Assembly: GCF_025398175.1 (NCBI RefSeq)
Contig: NZ_CP099734.1
Coordinates: 2,046,001 to 2,110,000 of the forward strand
Origin: Photobacterium sp. TY1-4
Lineage (GTDB): Bacteria > Pseudomonadota > Gammaproteobacteria > Enterobacterales > Vibrionaceae
DNA length: 64,000 nucleotides
Direction of reading: 5' to 3'
Shown: positions 46,167 to 55,842 of the stretch, in pieces
Position numbering within the stretch: the first letter of the stretch is position 1
Layout: every line of letters begins with the position of its first letter
Translations under genes and position numbers: made by a program
Notes under the pieces: model-generated
Seen by the model: only the letters and a program-made list of their open reading frames with translations
The model's database searches: none
Told to the model about the DNA's origin: nothing

Positions 46167-47378
46167 TTAAATCAGCTCAGCGGCCAGCAAAAAGCAACCA
46201 AACAGGAAACTCATCACCATCGCCAGATGGCCACCTGCGGCTTGATATCCTTCGGCGACGGCCGCTTGCGTGCCTTCAATGGCGACAGCTTGCGACGCTG
46301 ACGAGCTGACAGGCTGTGCCGGCGCCCGGCGTACCTTCAGCGTCATTGCCATGGGTACGAAAACAGCCAGGAAGACCAGAATAATCCCAGCGTAGCCCAG
46401 AACCGCCAGGAACTGGTCAGCAGCCCACAGAGCCCCCATCAGTGGGAAGATAAAGGTCATCACATAGGTTACGGCTCGATTCTGTTGAAACGTGTCGACG
46501 TTCTGATCAAACAATGCCATCGCTACACCAAGGAACGACGTCAGCAGGGCCAGGCCCGTGAAGACTGACAGGACAGCACTAATCGTGCCGTGATTTGCAC
46601 CCAGTGCGACAATCAGCTCGGAAACGTTAGCGAATGTGCCCATCTGCGCTGGTGTTAAATTCCCCATGGCTGCATACAACCACAGCAGGTAACTGAACAA
46701 CGGGATAAGAGAGCCGAAAATCACCATGTTTCTCAGCTGGCGATGCGTTGCTTCCTGGTTGTAAGAAACCAAGGATGGGATCACCACCATAAAACCAAAA
46801 CTGGTAAACAGAACTGAGCTGGTTTTCACCAGTGCCAATTTGTCTGAGCTGCTGGCAACCAGCAGATTTTCGAGCGACAAGGTCGGTACCAGTGACATCA
46901 GCGTCACAGCCAGCATCACCACCATTACAGCAAACAGTGCGCGGTTGAGCTTGTCTATGACCGCGGTCCCGGCGGCGACAACCGCACCGGCCAGCAGGGT
47001 AAAGGCAATTTGACTCTGAACCATACTCAGCTCCAGCCCGATGCCGGAGAGCACTTTACGCACCAAATCCCCTGCCCCAATGATATAAGCCATCAACAGA
47101 CAAACGAGCAAGGCGTAGAGCAGACCATTGGTGACGAACTGGCCGCCTTTACCTAAGGTTTTACGGGCAATGCTATTCATGCCCATCCCACCACCAGACT
47201 TGATACTGGCTTCCAGCAACAAAAGTGCAGCATAAGTGGTCCCCATCCAGATGAACAGCATCATCAGGGTGCCCCACAGCCAGCCGAACTGCGCCAGTAC
47301 CATTGGGATCGCCAACATACCTGCACCCAGTGCAGTACCCGCAATGATCAGCGAGCTTCCAAGTAACTTTAAATTCAC
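46167..47378 (-). CDS. Aromatic amino acid permease (TyrP/Mtr-type, HAAAP family)
   Basis: About 403 residues and eleven membrane spans. The N-terminal LLGSSLIIAGTALGAGMLAI and SSVLFTSFGFMVVIPSLVSY match the hydroxy/aromatic amino acid permease family that includes TyrP, Mtr and TnaB. It imports tyrosine or tryptophan with protons. I favour the GTG at 47378 with GAG upstream because relatives begin near MNLKLLG; a TTG at 47405 would add nine residues. Exact substrate cannot be fixed. A possible Phe/Tyr-rich leader reading frame lies upstream. Confidence 0.88.
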   Translation of the reverse strand: MNLKLLGSSLIIAGTALGAGMLAIPMVLAQFGWLWGTLMMLFIWMGTTYAALLLLEASIKSGGGMGMNSIARKTLGKGGQFVTNGLLYALLVCLLMAYIIGAGDLVRKVLSGIGLELSMVQSQIAFTLLAGAVVAAGTAVIDKLNRALFAVMVVMLAVTLMSLVPTLSLENLLVASSSDKLALVKTSSVLFTSFGFMVVIPSLVSYNQEATHRQLRNMVIFGSLIPLFSYLLWLYAAMGNLTPAQMGTFANVSELIVALGANHGTISAVLSVFTGLALLTSFLGVAMALFDQNVDTFQQNRAVTYVMTFIFPLMGALWAADQFLAVLGYAGIILVFLAVFVPMAMTLKVRRAPAQPVSSSASQAVAIEGTQAAVAEGYQAAGGHLAMVMSFLFGCFLLAAELI

Positions 47379-47541
47379 AACAATAATCTCTGAAAAATTG
47401 GTCAAAAAAGGGGTTCCGGCATCAACAAGGATTGAGGCCAGCGATCAGGCTTATCTGTCGTCACGATTTCCGGAATTGCACTGTGGTCAGCAGTGTGGAT
47501 TTCAAATCAGTGAAATCGGTCCCATCGGGATCAGACAAAAA

Positions 47542-47703
47542 TCAGCGTGAAAAGCTAAATCGAGAAACGGTCAGAAAGCCGTAATACTGAGAGGTAAAAG
47601 CAGGAAAGCGGAAAGATTGGCAGTGCAGGCGTTTCACCGTACTGAGCACCGGTAAAAGCCGATTCATAGCTGTAATTCGCAGCCCAGGCGAATGATGTGT
47701 CAT
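47542..47703 (-). CDS. Possible 53-residue leader ORF upstream of the permease
   Basis: An ATG with GGAG at the right distance opens a 53-codon frame whose second half is rich in aromatic residues (FRFPAFTSQYYGFLTVSRF). It ends about 160 bases before the permease start. An aromatic-rich leader upstream of an aromatic amino acid permease could act by attenuation, but I could not find a convincing terminator/antiterminator pair. It may be chance. The remaining stretch 47704-47942 shows no gene. Confidence 0.25.
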   Translation of the reverse strand: MTHHSPGLRITAMNRLLPVLSTVKRLHCQSFRFPAFTSQYYGFLTVSRFSFSR

Positions 47704-47942
47704 TTATCGTACTCCAAAAAACGATATTACTGGATGGCAGAATAATCATCCTTTGATTATTCTATTTTCGTTCGGTCATTTGGCAACTTATAGGGCTGAA
47801 GTATAAAGCTCAACAACCGATAATGGAATCTAAGATTTCAAATTCTGCAAATCGGTTTCCTGCCACCAATACCAAGGTTTTCTTGTTATCCTGCAAAGCA
47901 CAACGCCATTCACGGCGAACGCACCACCGACGAAAATCCCTC

Positions 47943-47974
47943 AAAAAGCCCTCACCACCTGCGTGGTAAGGGCT
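47943..47974 (-). terminator. Terminator of the chondroitin lyase gene
   Basis: Stem AGCCCTCACCAC/GTGGTAAGGGCT (one wobble) with a four-base loop; five T follow on the minus strand. It is 33 bases after the lyase stop. Confidence 0.85.
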
Positions 47975-48006
47975 TGGTTTAACATGACTTCAAATGTTTA
48001 CTGAGC

Positions 48007-50949
48007 TCAGTGAAACTTGCTCAGCGTCAGATTCACGGACTCTCCGAAGAAGCTCTCTACGGTAATCACCGTATTCTCACCCTGGTAGAAATAATCGGCC
48101 CCTTCCATTTTCCAGAGGCCCTTGACAACCACATCGATTGACACGGTTGGTGTTGGCTCTGTTTCATGAAGCATCAGCTCTGGAGATGCAACACTCAGAT
48201 AGGCCGCCTCCCCTTTCAGCTGAATCAGCGCCTGTGCCGTGGTGCTCAGTGAGCGCAGCGGGCCATATTTAAACTCCGCGTGTCCCGTGCTGCTGTAGCC
48301 GAACAAGTTATTGGTCCGGTTGCGGATATACATCCCGTGGTCATCGGTCTTGCGAGTCACAAAGTACGGATACCGCTTCATCTCCGCGGCAAATACAGCC
48401 ATATCCTCCGGATTGGTTTGCATCACCATCACGTATTCATAACGCGCATCTTCTGGTGCACGGCCATGATCAATCCATGCCGTGGAGAATTCACCGAAAG
48501 TCGCCTGCTTGGTTTTATCATGCCGGGATTGCTGCGGTCCACAGCGAACATGCACGGTACCGACATCCTTGAGATAATAGCCCACACCGTTATCATCAAT
48601 GATCCAGTCCCCGCTTCCCAGCGTTTCTGAGAAGTTTTCATCCTGATGGCGGACGCCATTGATCCAGATCCCTTTCGACGGCTCCCCTATCGCCAACTGG
48701 AACAACGTGGTTTCGGTCTGGTGGTGACCGTCAGCATTGCGGATACCATTGCCGGTCAGGAACAGCTTATCATCGACGGCCATCACATGTTTTTCTGCTT
48801 CAAACGTCGATTCGAACTTACGGATATCCGAAGGTGCTTTGTGTTTAAAGGTAAACAGGCTGAAGCGCTCATTCAGCGTGGTCGCACCGCTGATCCCTTC
48901 TTCCGAACGTACCATCAGGCTGTGTTTGTTCGGACTTTCCAGCTGATCGTAATCCAGATGGATCGACGTCGCACCCGGATTACGGTTCCAGTCCCAGCCC
49001 TCCTGTTGATAGCCGAACTGTTCCGGATCCCCGTATGGCATCACATGCACGCTGCCGTGACTCTGGTAACGGCCGTAGCGGTTGTCTTTGTAATAAATTT
49101 CAGAGGACCAGACATCCTTGTTGTATCCCTTCAACACCGCCATCCGATCGCCATATCGGTGCACGACAAATCCACCGCCATTAAAGCTCCAGCTCCCTTG
49201 CGGTAATTTCGCCGGCGCGACCGATTGCCCGAAAATAGACTGGCTTTGCGCCTGCGGGGTATTGGTTACCTGCAGGAAAATCGATGCGAGCTCCTGATCG
49301 AGCGTCGGATAGGCTTTGGCCAGGTACTCCAGCCCGCTCTGATAGTGCATCACGCCCAGCTTGCCGAACGGATGTCGGCCAGACAGTGCCAGCGGCACAT
49401 ACGGGTTGCTATAACGCCAACCAGCGACCATGACCGATTTCAGGCTGTCGAGGGCCTGGGTCTCCAACGCAAAGCTCGAGCGCTTCAGGACATAAGCCAC
49501 CAGCGCGGCCCGCTTAAAGGCATGGAATGCATAGCCGGGATAATGACCTTTATGACGCCACGCGGTGCCGTCCGGACGGAAACCGTCATGGTAGCCGGGT
49601 GGTGTCTGGCTCAGAGCATCGGAGAAAAAGGCGGAGAACTTATGCAGCAGCGCCACTCGCTCGCGAACATCCGGGTTCAACAACAGCAGCGCTAAGTGTT
49701 GGTTTGACAACGTATTCAAGTAGTCCAGATCGGAACTCTGGCTGCTCAGCACCATATCGAAGCTTTCTTTGAACTCGCGCGAGAACCAAACCAGCGCATC
49801 ATAAGTCGGTTTGAGCAAATCATGCTTTTTCAGTTCATCAGCCATCATCAGCGCAGAAATATACCACCAGCGCGCGCCATATCCCCAGTGGTGGGTTGTG
49901 ACCAGGCTACTGCCCTCAGTATAGCCCTGATCCAGAAGATGCTCAGTCATCAGGCGATACATGGTTGCAACCTGCTGGCAATCCCCTTTAAACGACGGGT
50001 CGTGATACGCCTTGGCTAAGTCCAGCATCAGATCGGTGTAGTCTGAGATTTCAGCATACTCATCAAACGCCGCTTTATCCGCCGGCAACAAATGATCCGG
50101 CTGATAGATGGTCTTTTGGTAGCCCGAGACAATATGACGGCCGGTGATCACATCCTGCGCGTCTTTCTGAATATTGAAGGCATTGAATCGTTTCTCCAAC
50201 GAGGCGAAATTGCCAGAGCTACCGCTGTATTGCTTAATCAGTTGCGATTGAATTGTTTTCGCATCGTCCAGCTCAGTTTGCGTCGGCACCGGCAGCGTGT
50301 CCGGCAGCCCAAAATCAATTTCCGGGATGTCGTAACGGGTGGTCACCTGATGATCCGACCACTGATAGCGTTTGTCATCCACCGAGACCATCACCCGATC
50401 AATAAAGAGCGGCGCCGCACTCTCGGTTAATGCTGTCGGTGCGTGGAAGGTGAGTTTTGCCAGATGGTCGGTCACAGCAGGTTTGAAGTCAGCATTCAGA
50501 GACACACCGACGGCACGCCAGCCGGTGAAATTCATCTGAATCTTCAAATCTGTTGATTCCCGGCCTTCCTCATCCGACAGCACCACGGTCATGGTGTCAT
50601 CCACGGCAACGGGGTTGTAGAGCCAGAACGACAGCACTTGCGTCGCGCCGCGCCCATAAGCGCGAGTGGCCTCGGCATCGGTCATGCGCTCAAAAGAATG
50701 GTCGATAGTGAGCGTATCACCCTGCTGCCAGTGCCACAACAGGGACTGTTCGCCGTGAATCGCACGCAGCTGCGTCAGTTCACTGTGATGATTTTGGACA
50801 AACGAAGGCAGCCGGGCTTCCTCAAAACTCAGGATCTGAGATTGAAGTTGGTTCGCGTTGGCTATTCCTGTGATCCCTAACGAAATTGCGGATGCAAGAA
50901 TGAGTTTGCCTACCACCTGAGTGATGGCGGGAGATGTTGTTTTTTTCAT
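48007..50949 (-). CDS. Chondroitin ABC lyase (polysaccharide lyase family 8)
   Basis: 980 residues with a signal peptide (to about residue 33, IANANQ), so secreted or periplasmic. An N-terminal carbohydrate-binding-like lyase domain (about 35-210, with FTGWRAVGVSLN), a helical toroid catalytic domain (about 220-590) and C-terminal beta-sandwiches. The residues that are catalytic in Proteus vulgaris chondroitinase ABC I are all present: His466 (AWRHKGHYPGY), Tyr473, Arg525 (SGRHPF) and Glu650 (QQEGWDW). It eliminatively cleaves chondroitin and dermatan sulfates. No sulfatase, unsaturated glucuronyl hydrolase or transporter for the products lies near. ATG preceded by GGAAAA. Single-gene unit with terminator. 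Confidence 0.92.
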   Translation of the reverse strand: MKKTTSPAITQVVGKLILASAISLGITGIANANQLQSQILSFEEARLPSFVQNHHSELTQLRAIHGEQSLLWHWQQGDTLTIDHSFERMTDAEATRAYGRGATQVLSFWLYNPVAVDDTMTVVLSDEEGRESTDLKIQMNFTGWRAVGVSLNADFKPAVTDHLAKLTFHAPTALTESAAPLFIDRVMVSVDDKRYQWSDHQVTTRYDIPEIDFGLPDTLPVPTQTELDDAKTIQSQLIKQYSGSSGNFASLEKRFNAFNIQKDAQDVITGRHIVSGYQKTIYQPDHLLPADKAAFDEYAEISDYTDLMLDLAKAYHDPSFKGDCQQVATMYRLMTEHLLDQGYTEGSSLVTTHHWGYGARWWYISALMMADELKKHDLLKPTYDALVWFSREFKESFDMVLSSQSSDLDYLNTLSNQHLALLLLNPDVRERVALLHKFSAFFSDALSQTPPGYHDGFRPDGTAWRHKGHYPGYAFHAFKRAALVAYVLKRSSFALETQALDSLKSVMVAGWRYSNPYVPLALSGRHPFGKLGVMHYQSGLEYLAKAYPTLDQELASIFLQVTNTPQAQSQSIFGQSVAPAKLPQGSWSFNGGGFVVHRYGDRMAVLKGYNKDVWSSEIYYKDNRYGRYQSHGSVHVMPYGDPEQFGYQQEGWDWNRNPGATSIHLDYDQLESPNKHSLMVRSEEGISGATTLNERFSLFTFKHKAPSDIRKFESTFEAEKHVMAVDDKLFLTGNGIRNADGHHQTETTLFQLAIGEPSKGIWINGVRHQDENFSETLGSGDWIIDDNGVGYYLKDVGTVHVRCGPQQSRHDKTKQATFGEFSTAWIDHGRAPEDARYEYVMVMQTNPEDMAVFAAEMKRYPYFVTRKTDDHGMYIRNRTNNLFGYSSTGHAEFKYGPLRSLSTTAQALIQLKGEAAYLSVASPELMLHETEPTPTVSIDVVVKGLWKMEGADYFYQGENTVITVESFFGESVNLTLSKFH

Positions 50950-51004
50950 TGTATTTTCCTGAATGACCTATGTTGGTCGGACACGGATAACACAAGTAAG
51001 CGTC

Positions 51005-51018
51005 TTCCAAATCTGGAA
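51005..51018. promoter_or_regulatory. Palindrome upstream of the chondroitin lyase gene
   Basis: TTCCA-AATC-TGGAA is a perfect 5-4-5 inverted repeat 56 bases before the lyase start, a suitable place for an operator. Binding protein unknown. Confidence 0.4.
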
Positions 51019-51118
51019 TATTAAATGCCAACCGCTAAACGCAAGCCAAAACATACCTATAGCGCATGGTAAACAGATTCGAAAAAACAGATTCAGTCAA
51101 ACGCAATCAACGCGCTTC

Positions 51119-52198
51119 TCACTCCTCCACAGCGGCTCTTGGCGAAGCCAGCAGGACCGTCTTATCCGTGACCCCTTTACGGACAATCACGCTGTCCGCA
51201 TTGTGCTCGCGGGTTTCCACCAAGCGGGGCACCACCCGGTCCGATTCCACCACTTTGACATATTGCAGCTGACCGATCCGGTACAGGCTCGAGCGTGGGA
51301 TCAACAACACCGCCTGCTCACCGGTTTGAATCGTCAGGCGGGCGAACATGCCCGGATACAGCTGCGTTGCCGGAACCTGCTCCGGCAACGCCAGCTTCAC
51401 TATCACACTGCGTGAGCCGGTATCGGAAGCCGGGGTGATCTCCTGAATTTGCCCTGACAGACTCTGTTCCAGCACCGGCAACGAAATCGGCCAGCGCTGA
51501 TCAAGTTGCAGCAAATGCCGCTGGCTGGCGGGGATCGAGCTCTCCAGCATCAGCGTTTTTGGATTATAAAGACTCAGCATCGCCACTCCGGGGGAAGCGA
51601 TATCGCCCTGATGTACCAGCTTCTGGGTGATCACCCCATCAAACGGGGCCGCAATGATGCTATAGCCATAAGTCGTCTGGGCTTCTTCCAGCGATGCCTG
51701 CTGGCGTTTCAGCTCTGCCTGCGCCGTCTGCAAGGTACTGAGCGCCGTATCGAGTTGCGACTGCGAGACCAGTTTCCGCGCCACCAGCGATTGCATCCGC
51801 TGATATTCTTTCCGGGCAACATTGAGCTGCGCCTGCGCGCTGGCCAGTGCCTGCTCGGTCTGGCGAACCCGGGCATCTAAATCTAAATTGTCCAGCCGGA
51901 TCAGAATATCCCCGGCTTTGACCGAATCGCCCACATCCACCAGCACATCTGCCACCTGCGCGGTGAGACGGGCCGACAGCGTCGCCTGCTGATCGGCAAC
52001 AATGGTCCCGGTGTAACTCTGTTGCACCGGAATGTGCACGGATTCAATCGGCACCGTTTGCCGACCCGCCAGGGACTCGCCCGGCATCGACTGGTGCTCG
52101 GGATCGATTTTCGCGACAAAACCACCTGAGATGGCATAAAACAACACGCCAAGTCCGGCAAATGCAGCAACCGTCAGTCCACTTTTCTTCCTGTTCAT
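51119..52198 (-). CDS. RND efflux periplasmic adaptor (membrane fusion protein)
   Basis: 359 residues: N-terminal anchor (LTVAAFAGLGVLFYAISGGF), biotinyl-lipoyl halves (LSARLTAQVADVLVDVGDSV and SIIAAPFDGVITQKLVHQGD), a coiled-coil hairpin between them (about 115-175, RQTEQALASAQAQLNVARKE) and beta-barrel/membrane-proximal domains. It links the inner-membrane RND pump to an outer-membrane channel. The gene follows the pump gene by 16 bases, reversed from the usual adaptor-first order. ATG after GGGAGCG. Confidence 0.9.
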   Translation of the reverse strand: MNRKKSGLTVAAFAGLGVLFYAISGGFVAKIDPEHQSMPGESLAGRQTVPIESVHIPVQQSYTGTIVADQQATLSARLTAQVADVLVDVGDSVKAGDILIRLDNLDLDARVRQTEQALASAQAQLNVARKEYQRMQSLVARKLVSQSQLDTALSTLQTAQAELKRQQASLEEAQTTYGYSIIAAPFDGVITQKLVHQGDIASPGVAMLSLYNPKTLMLESSIPASQRHLLQLDQRWPISLPVLEQSLSGQIQEITPASDTGSRSVIVKLALPEQVPATQLYPGMFARLTIQTGEQAVLLIPRSSLYRIGQLQYVKVVESDRVVPRLVETREHNADSVIVRKGVTDKTVLLASPRAAVEE

Positions 52199-52214
52199 CT
52201 TTTCGCTCCCTTTC

Positions 52215-55200
52215 TCAGTCGCTGGTCACCGCCTGGGCATCTATCTGATCCGCTGATTGCGCAGACGCCGAGGGTGTTCCCGTCTCTTCCTCGCCTGCCT
52301 CGGCCGGCAACCCATGACCCGGCTGGTTAGCGTAAGCCAGGTGGTACACCACAGGGATCACCAGCAGCGTAAACAAGGTGGATGCCGAAATCCCGAAGAT
52401 AATCGCCCAGGCCAAGCCGTTAAAAATCGGGTCGAGCGTGATCACCACGTTCCCCAGCAACGTCGTCCCGGCGGTCAGCAAAATCGGCCGCATCCGCACT
52501 GCCCCGGCCATGATCAGCGCCGGTTTTAACGCCATCCCTTCGCGCAACGACTGATGAATAAACTCAATCAGCACCAGCGAATTTCGCACCACAATCCCGG
52601 CCAGCGCAATCATGCCGATCATCGCCGTTGCGGTGAACAATGCCGGATTCGGGATCCCGTTAATTTCCGTGGCTCCCAACTGATTGAGCAACCAGAAACC
52701 GGGCATAATCCCGATCACCGTCAGCGGGATCGCCAGCATGATCATGCCTGATACCGCCGGCAGCCCGGTTTGCAGCACCATGACGATAAACACGCCCAAC
52801 AGCGCGGCGCCATAGGCAATCCCCAGATCACGGAACACATCCAAGGTAATTTTCCATTCCCCTTCGCCGCTCCACACCACCGAAATACCGTCCGGTAAAG
52901 TCCAGTGATCCCCGCCGCCGTTACTGAAATAAGTCCGTTCCTGCAACGTCCGGGGCGTCTGAAGGTGAACGGTTGATCCTTGGGCAACTTCGGATTCAGT
53001 TGAATCCTCTGCCGCGGATTGTAAATCCGTCATCACATCGACCACCACTTCTGCCGGCACCCGCCCCACAGCCTCGGCAAAGACATAGACCACCGGCCTG
53101 AGGTTCTTGCGCATCAGCGGTTGCGGCGCATCGACTTCCACAAATTCGCCCAGCTCAGAGAGTTGCACCAGCGGCTGTCCGGCATCCACCACCCGGCCCT
53201 GCTCGACCCGTTTGGCAATCCCCGGCATCCCCCGCACATACAGATTCTCCAGCGCGCTGAGATCATCGCGCTGATTGCGCGGCAACCGAATGGTGATTGG
53301 CAGCGGGTTTATCTCATGTTCGTCCTGTAAATAGCTGACCACCCGTCCCTCATTCGCCGCGGCCAGCGCCTGATTGATATCACGCACCGATACCCCGGAG
53401 AGCGCGGCTTTTTCCTGATCGACCCGGAACTGCCAGGAGGTCAGCGCCCCCTGAATGCTGGTATCGGTTTCCGCCACCAGCGGCTCGCGAGATAACCGTT
53501 CAGCCACCCGGTGCGCCGCTTGCTGAAGTTCGGCATACGGCGTGTGAGGCTGGCCGTACACTTCAGCGACAACCGTAGCAATCACCGGTGGTCCCGGCGG
53601 CATTTCAACCAACTGGATATCGGCCCGGTGCCGCGCGGCAATCGCCGTGAGGTCGGTGCGCAGTCGCGTCACCAATTCATGGGACTGCTGCTGACGCCGG
53701 TGCTTTTCGGCCAGCACGATCCGCAGCTCTCCCTGATGAGACTGATTGCGCATAAAGTAGTGCCGGACCATGCCGTTGAAATCCATCGGCGAAGCCGTCC
53801 CGGCAAAACCGGACACCGACACCACTTCCGGCACCGATTGCAGATAATCCGCAAAGTCACTCAGGGCGTTCGAGGTCTGCTCGACGCTACTGGTCTCCGG
53901 CATATTCAGCACCAGCTGGAACTCATTCTTGTTGTCATAAGGCAGCAACTTAAGCGGCACAATCCGCAGCGCCGGCAGCATTGCCGCCAGCACAAACGCC
54001 AGCCCAACCGCAGCCAGAAACAGCACACTGTTACGTTTACGGGCCAGCAGCGGACTTAACACCCGGTCATAGAGCCGGTACAGCAAAGTGTTTTCCACCC
54101 GATACCCACTCGACTGCTTGACCGCTTTGAGAATGTGCTTCGCCAGCCAGGGCGTGATCAGAAAGGCAACCACCGTACTGAACACCACGCTAATCGGCAC
54201 GTTGAATGCCAGGGGGCCCATGTACGGGCCCATCATCCCGGTAATGAAAAACATCGGCGTGAACACAATGATAATCGCCAGCGTCGACATCAGCAGCGCA
54301 CTGCGAATTTCGCTCATCGCCAGCACAATCGCCCGGGATTTCGGCAATCCCCGCCGTTTGAGGAACCGCTCAATGTTATCGATACTGGCGATCGGGTCGT
54401 CCACAATCAGGCCCAGCGCCAGGATCAGCGCAAACAGGGTGACCCGGTTGATGGTATAGCCAAACGCCAGGTCCATCGCCAATGCCGCCCCGTAGCTGAT
54501 CGGGATCGCAATCCCCACCACCACCGCCGCGCGCCAGTTCAAAAAGACCCCGACGAAGACCACCACGGTCAGGATCGACAGGCCCAGACTGGATACCAGA
54601 TTGCCGACTTTCCCATTGGCCGTCTCACCGTAATTGCGGATCACCGACACTTTGACATGGGGCGGAAGCTGACTGGCGGCGATCGTATCGAGGAGCTTGA
54701 CGACATCATCAGCCACCCAAACCGCGTTACTGCCTTTTTGTTTCGCGATTGAAAGGAACACCGCCGGAAACGGCTCTGACGAACTCACCGTGTCCGGTGA
54801 AGCCTGCTGCGCAGCCGGTCCCCAGTGAAACCAGGTCTGGCTTTGCGCCTCATCGGGGCCATCCGTGACCGTGGCGATATCACGCAAATAAACCGGATGC
54901 CCATTGATCACATTCACCACAGTATTCGCCACATCATCGGCATCACGGAAAAACTGCCCGCTCTCCAGCTGATACACTTGACTTTGCTGGTGAATCGTCC
55001 CCAGCTGCTGGTGCTGATTGGTCAGGGCAAATGCCTGCTGAATATCTTCTACCGTGGTCAGGCGGCTTGCCATGGCCGGAGCATCCAGGGCGATCTGGAT
55101 CACCCGCGGACTACCGCCAACCACCGCCACCTTATTGGTATCATCCAATGCTTGCAGTTGGATCACCGCTTGCTCGGCGATTCGACGCAGCTCCGCCGGG

Positions 55201-55724
55201 CCGGTCAATTCGGGACGGGTACTGTAGAGCGCCGCAACCAAAATCGGCACATCATCGATTTCAATGGGCTTCACCGCCCACTGGGTCACGGAAGGAGGCA
55301 CCAGATCCAGGTTGGAGTAGATTTTGTTATACAGCTTGATCAGCGCTTCTTCGCGCTGCTCGCCGACATAGAAGCGGACAATGACCTGCGCTGCGCCTTT
55401 CATCGACGTGGAATACACATCTTCCACCCCGTCGATTTGCGTCAGCAGCTTCTCCAATGGCTGAGTGACCTGGTTCTCGACCTGGGCCGGTGACAATCCC
55501 GGCGCCTGGATCAGGACATCGGCCATCGGCACGATAATTTGCGGGTCTTCCTCACGCGGGGTCAGCCACAACGCAGCAGCACCGGCTATGAGGGCTAACA
55601 CAATCAAGATGGGCGGAAATAAGCTATGGAGAAAACGTCCGACAATACCGGACTCTGCCGCCCCTTGCCCGGCTTCGTCCGTCGGATGCACTTGTTCCGA
55701 AGTGGGTTTGACCTTATCTGTCAT
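52215..55724 (-). CDS. RND family efflux pump, inner-membrane subunit
   Basis: 1169 residues with the AcrB-like plan: a first membrane span after an unusual 25-residue hydrophilic N-tail, two large periplasmic loops, and eleven more spans. Proton-relay Asp pair in GLIVDDPIASIDNIERFLKR (near residue 430), and GLILxxGAxR-like C-terminal region MAGAVRMRPILLTAGTTLLG. It is longer than AcrB (1049) mainly in the second periplasmic loop (residues 870-930, including a Ser/Thr/Glu-rich stretch) and the C-tail. The closest group is the general RND permease family without clear substrate. No outer-membrane channel gene adjoins. Confidence 0.9.
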   Translation of the reverse strand: MTDKVKPTSEQVHPTDEAGQGAAESGIVGRFLHSLFPPILIVLALIAGAAALWLTPREEDPQIIVPMADVLIQAPGLSPAQVENQVTQPLEKLLTQIDGVEDVYSTSMKGAAQVIVRFYVGEQREEALIKLYNKIYSNLDLVPPSVTQWAVKPIEIDDVPILVAALYSTRPELTGPAELRRIAEQAVIQLQALDDTNKVAVVGGSPRVIQIALDAPAMASRLTTVEDIQQAFALTNQHQQLGTIHQQSQVYQLESGQFFRDADDVANTVVNVINGHPVYLRDIATVTDGPDEAQSQTWFHWGPAAQQASPDTVSSSEPFPAVFLSIAKQKGSNAVWVADDVVKLLDTIAASQLPPHVKVSVIRNYGETANGKVGNLVSSLGLSILTVVVFVGVFLNWRAAVVVGIAIPISYGAALAMDLAFGYTINRVTLFALILALGLIVDDPIASIDNIERFLKRRGLPKSRAIVLAMSEIRSALLMSTLAIIIVFTPMFFITGMMGPYMGPLAFNVPISVVFSTVVAFLITPWLAKHILKAVKQSSGYRVENTLLYRLYDRVLSPLLARKRNSVLFLAAVGLAFVLAAMLPALRIVPLKLLPYDNKNEFQLVLNMPETSSVEQTSNALSDFADYLQSVPEVVSVSGFAGTASPMDFNGMVRHYFMRNQSHQGELRIVLAEKHRRQQQSHELVTRLRTDLTAIAARHRADIQLVEMPPGPPVIATVVAEVYGQPHTPYAELQQAAHRVAERLSREPLVAETDTSIQGALTSWQFRVDQEKAALSGVSVRDINQALAAANEGRVVSYLQDEHEINPLPITIRLPRNQRDDLSALENLYVRGMPGIAKRVEQGRVVDAGQPLVQLSELGEFVEVDAPQPLMRKNLRPVVYVFAEAVGRVPAEVVVDVMTDLQSAAEDSTESEVAQGSTVHLQTPRTLQERTYFSNGGGDHWTLPDGISVVWSGEGEWKITLDVFRDLGIAYGAALLGVFIVMVLQTGLPAVSGMIMLAIPLTVIGIMPGFWLLNQLGATEINGIPNPALFTATAMIGMIALAGIVVRNSLVLIEFIHQSLREGMALKPALIMAGAVRMRPILLTAGTTLLGNVVITLDPIFNGLAWAIIFGISASTLFTLLVIPVVYHLAYANQPGHGLPAEAGEEETGTPSASAQSADQIDAQAVTSD

Positions 55725-55842
55725 CGCTTTCTCCCTCGCTTCCTTTCAACCGGTAGCCACCCGCAGCCCCTGAAATCCCAAGTTCCGCCAGCATGGCTCA
55801 TGGTGAATACAATTGACGACATCCATGTCCAGAGTAGCTGAA

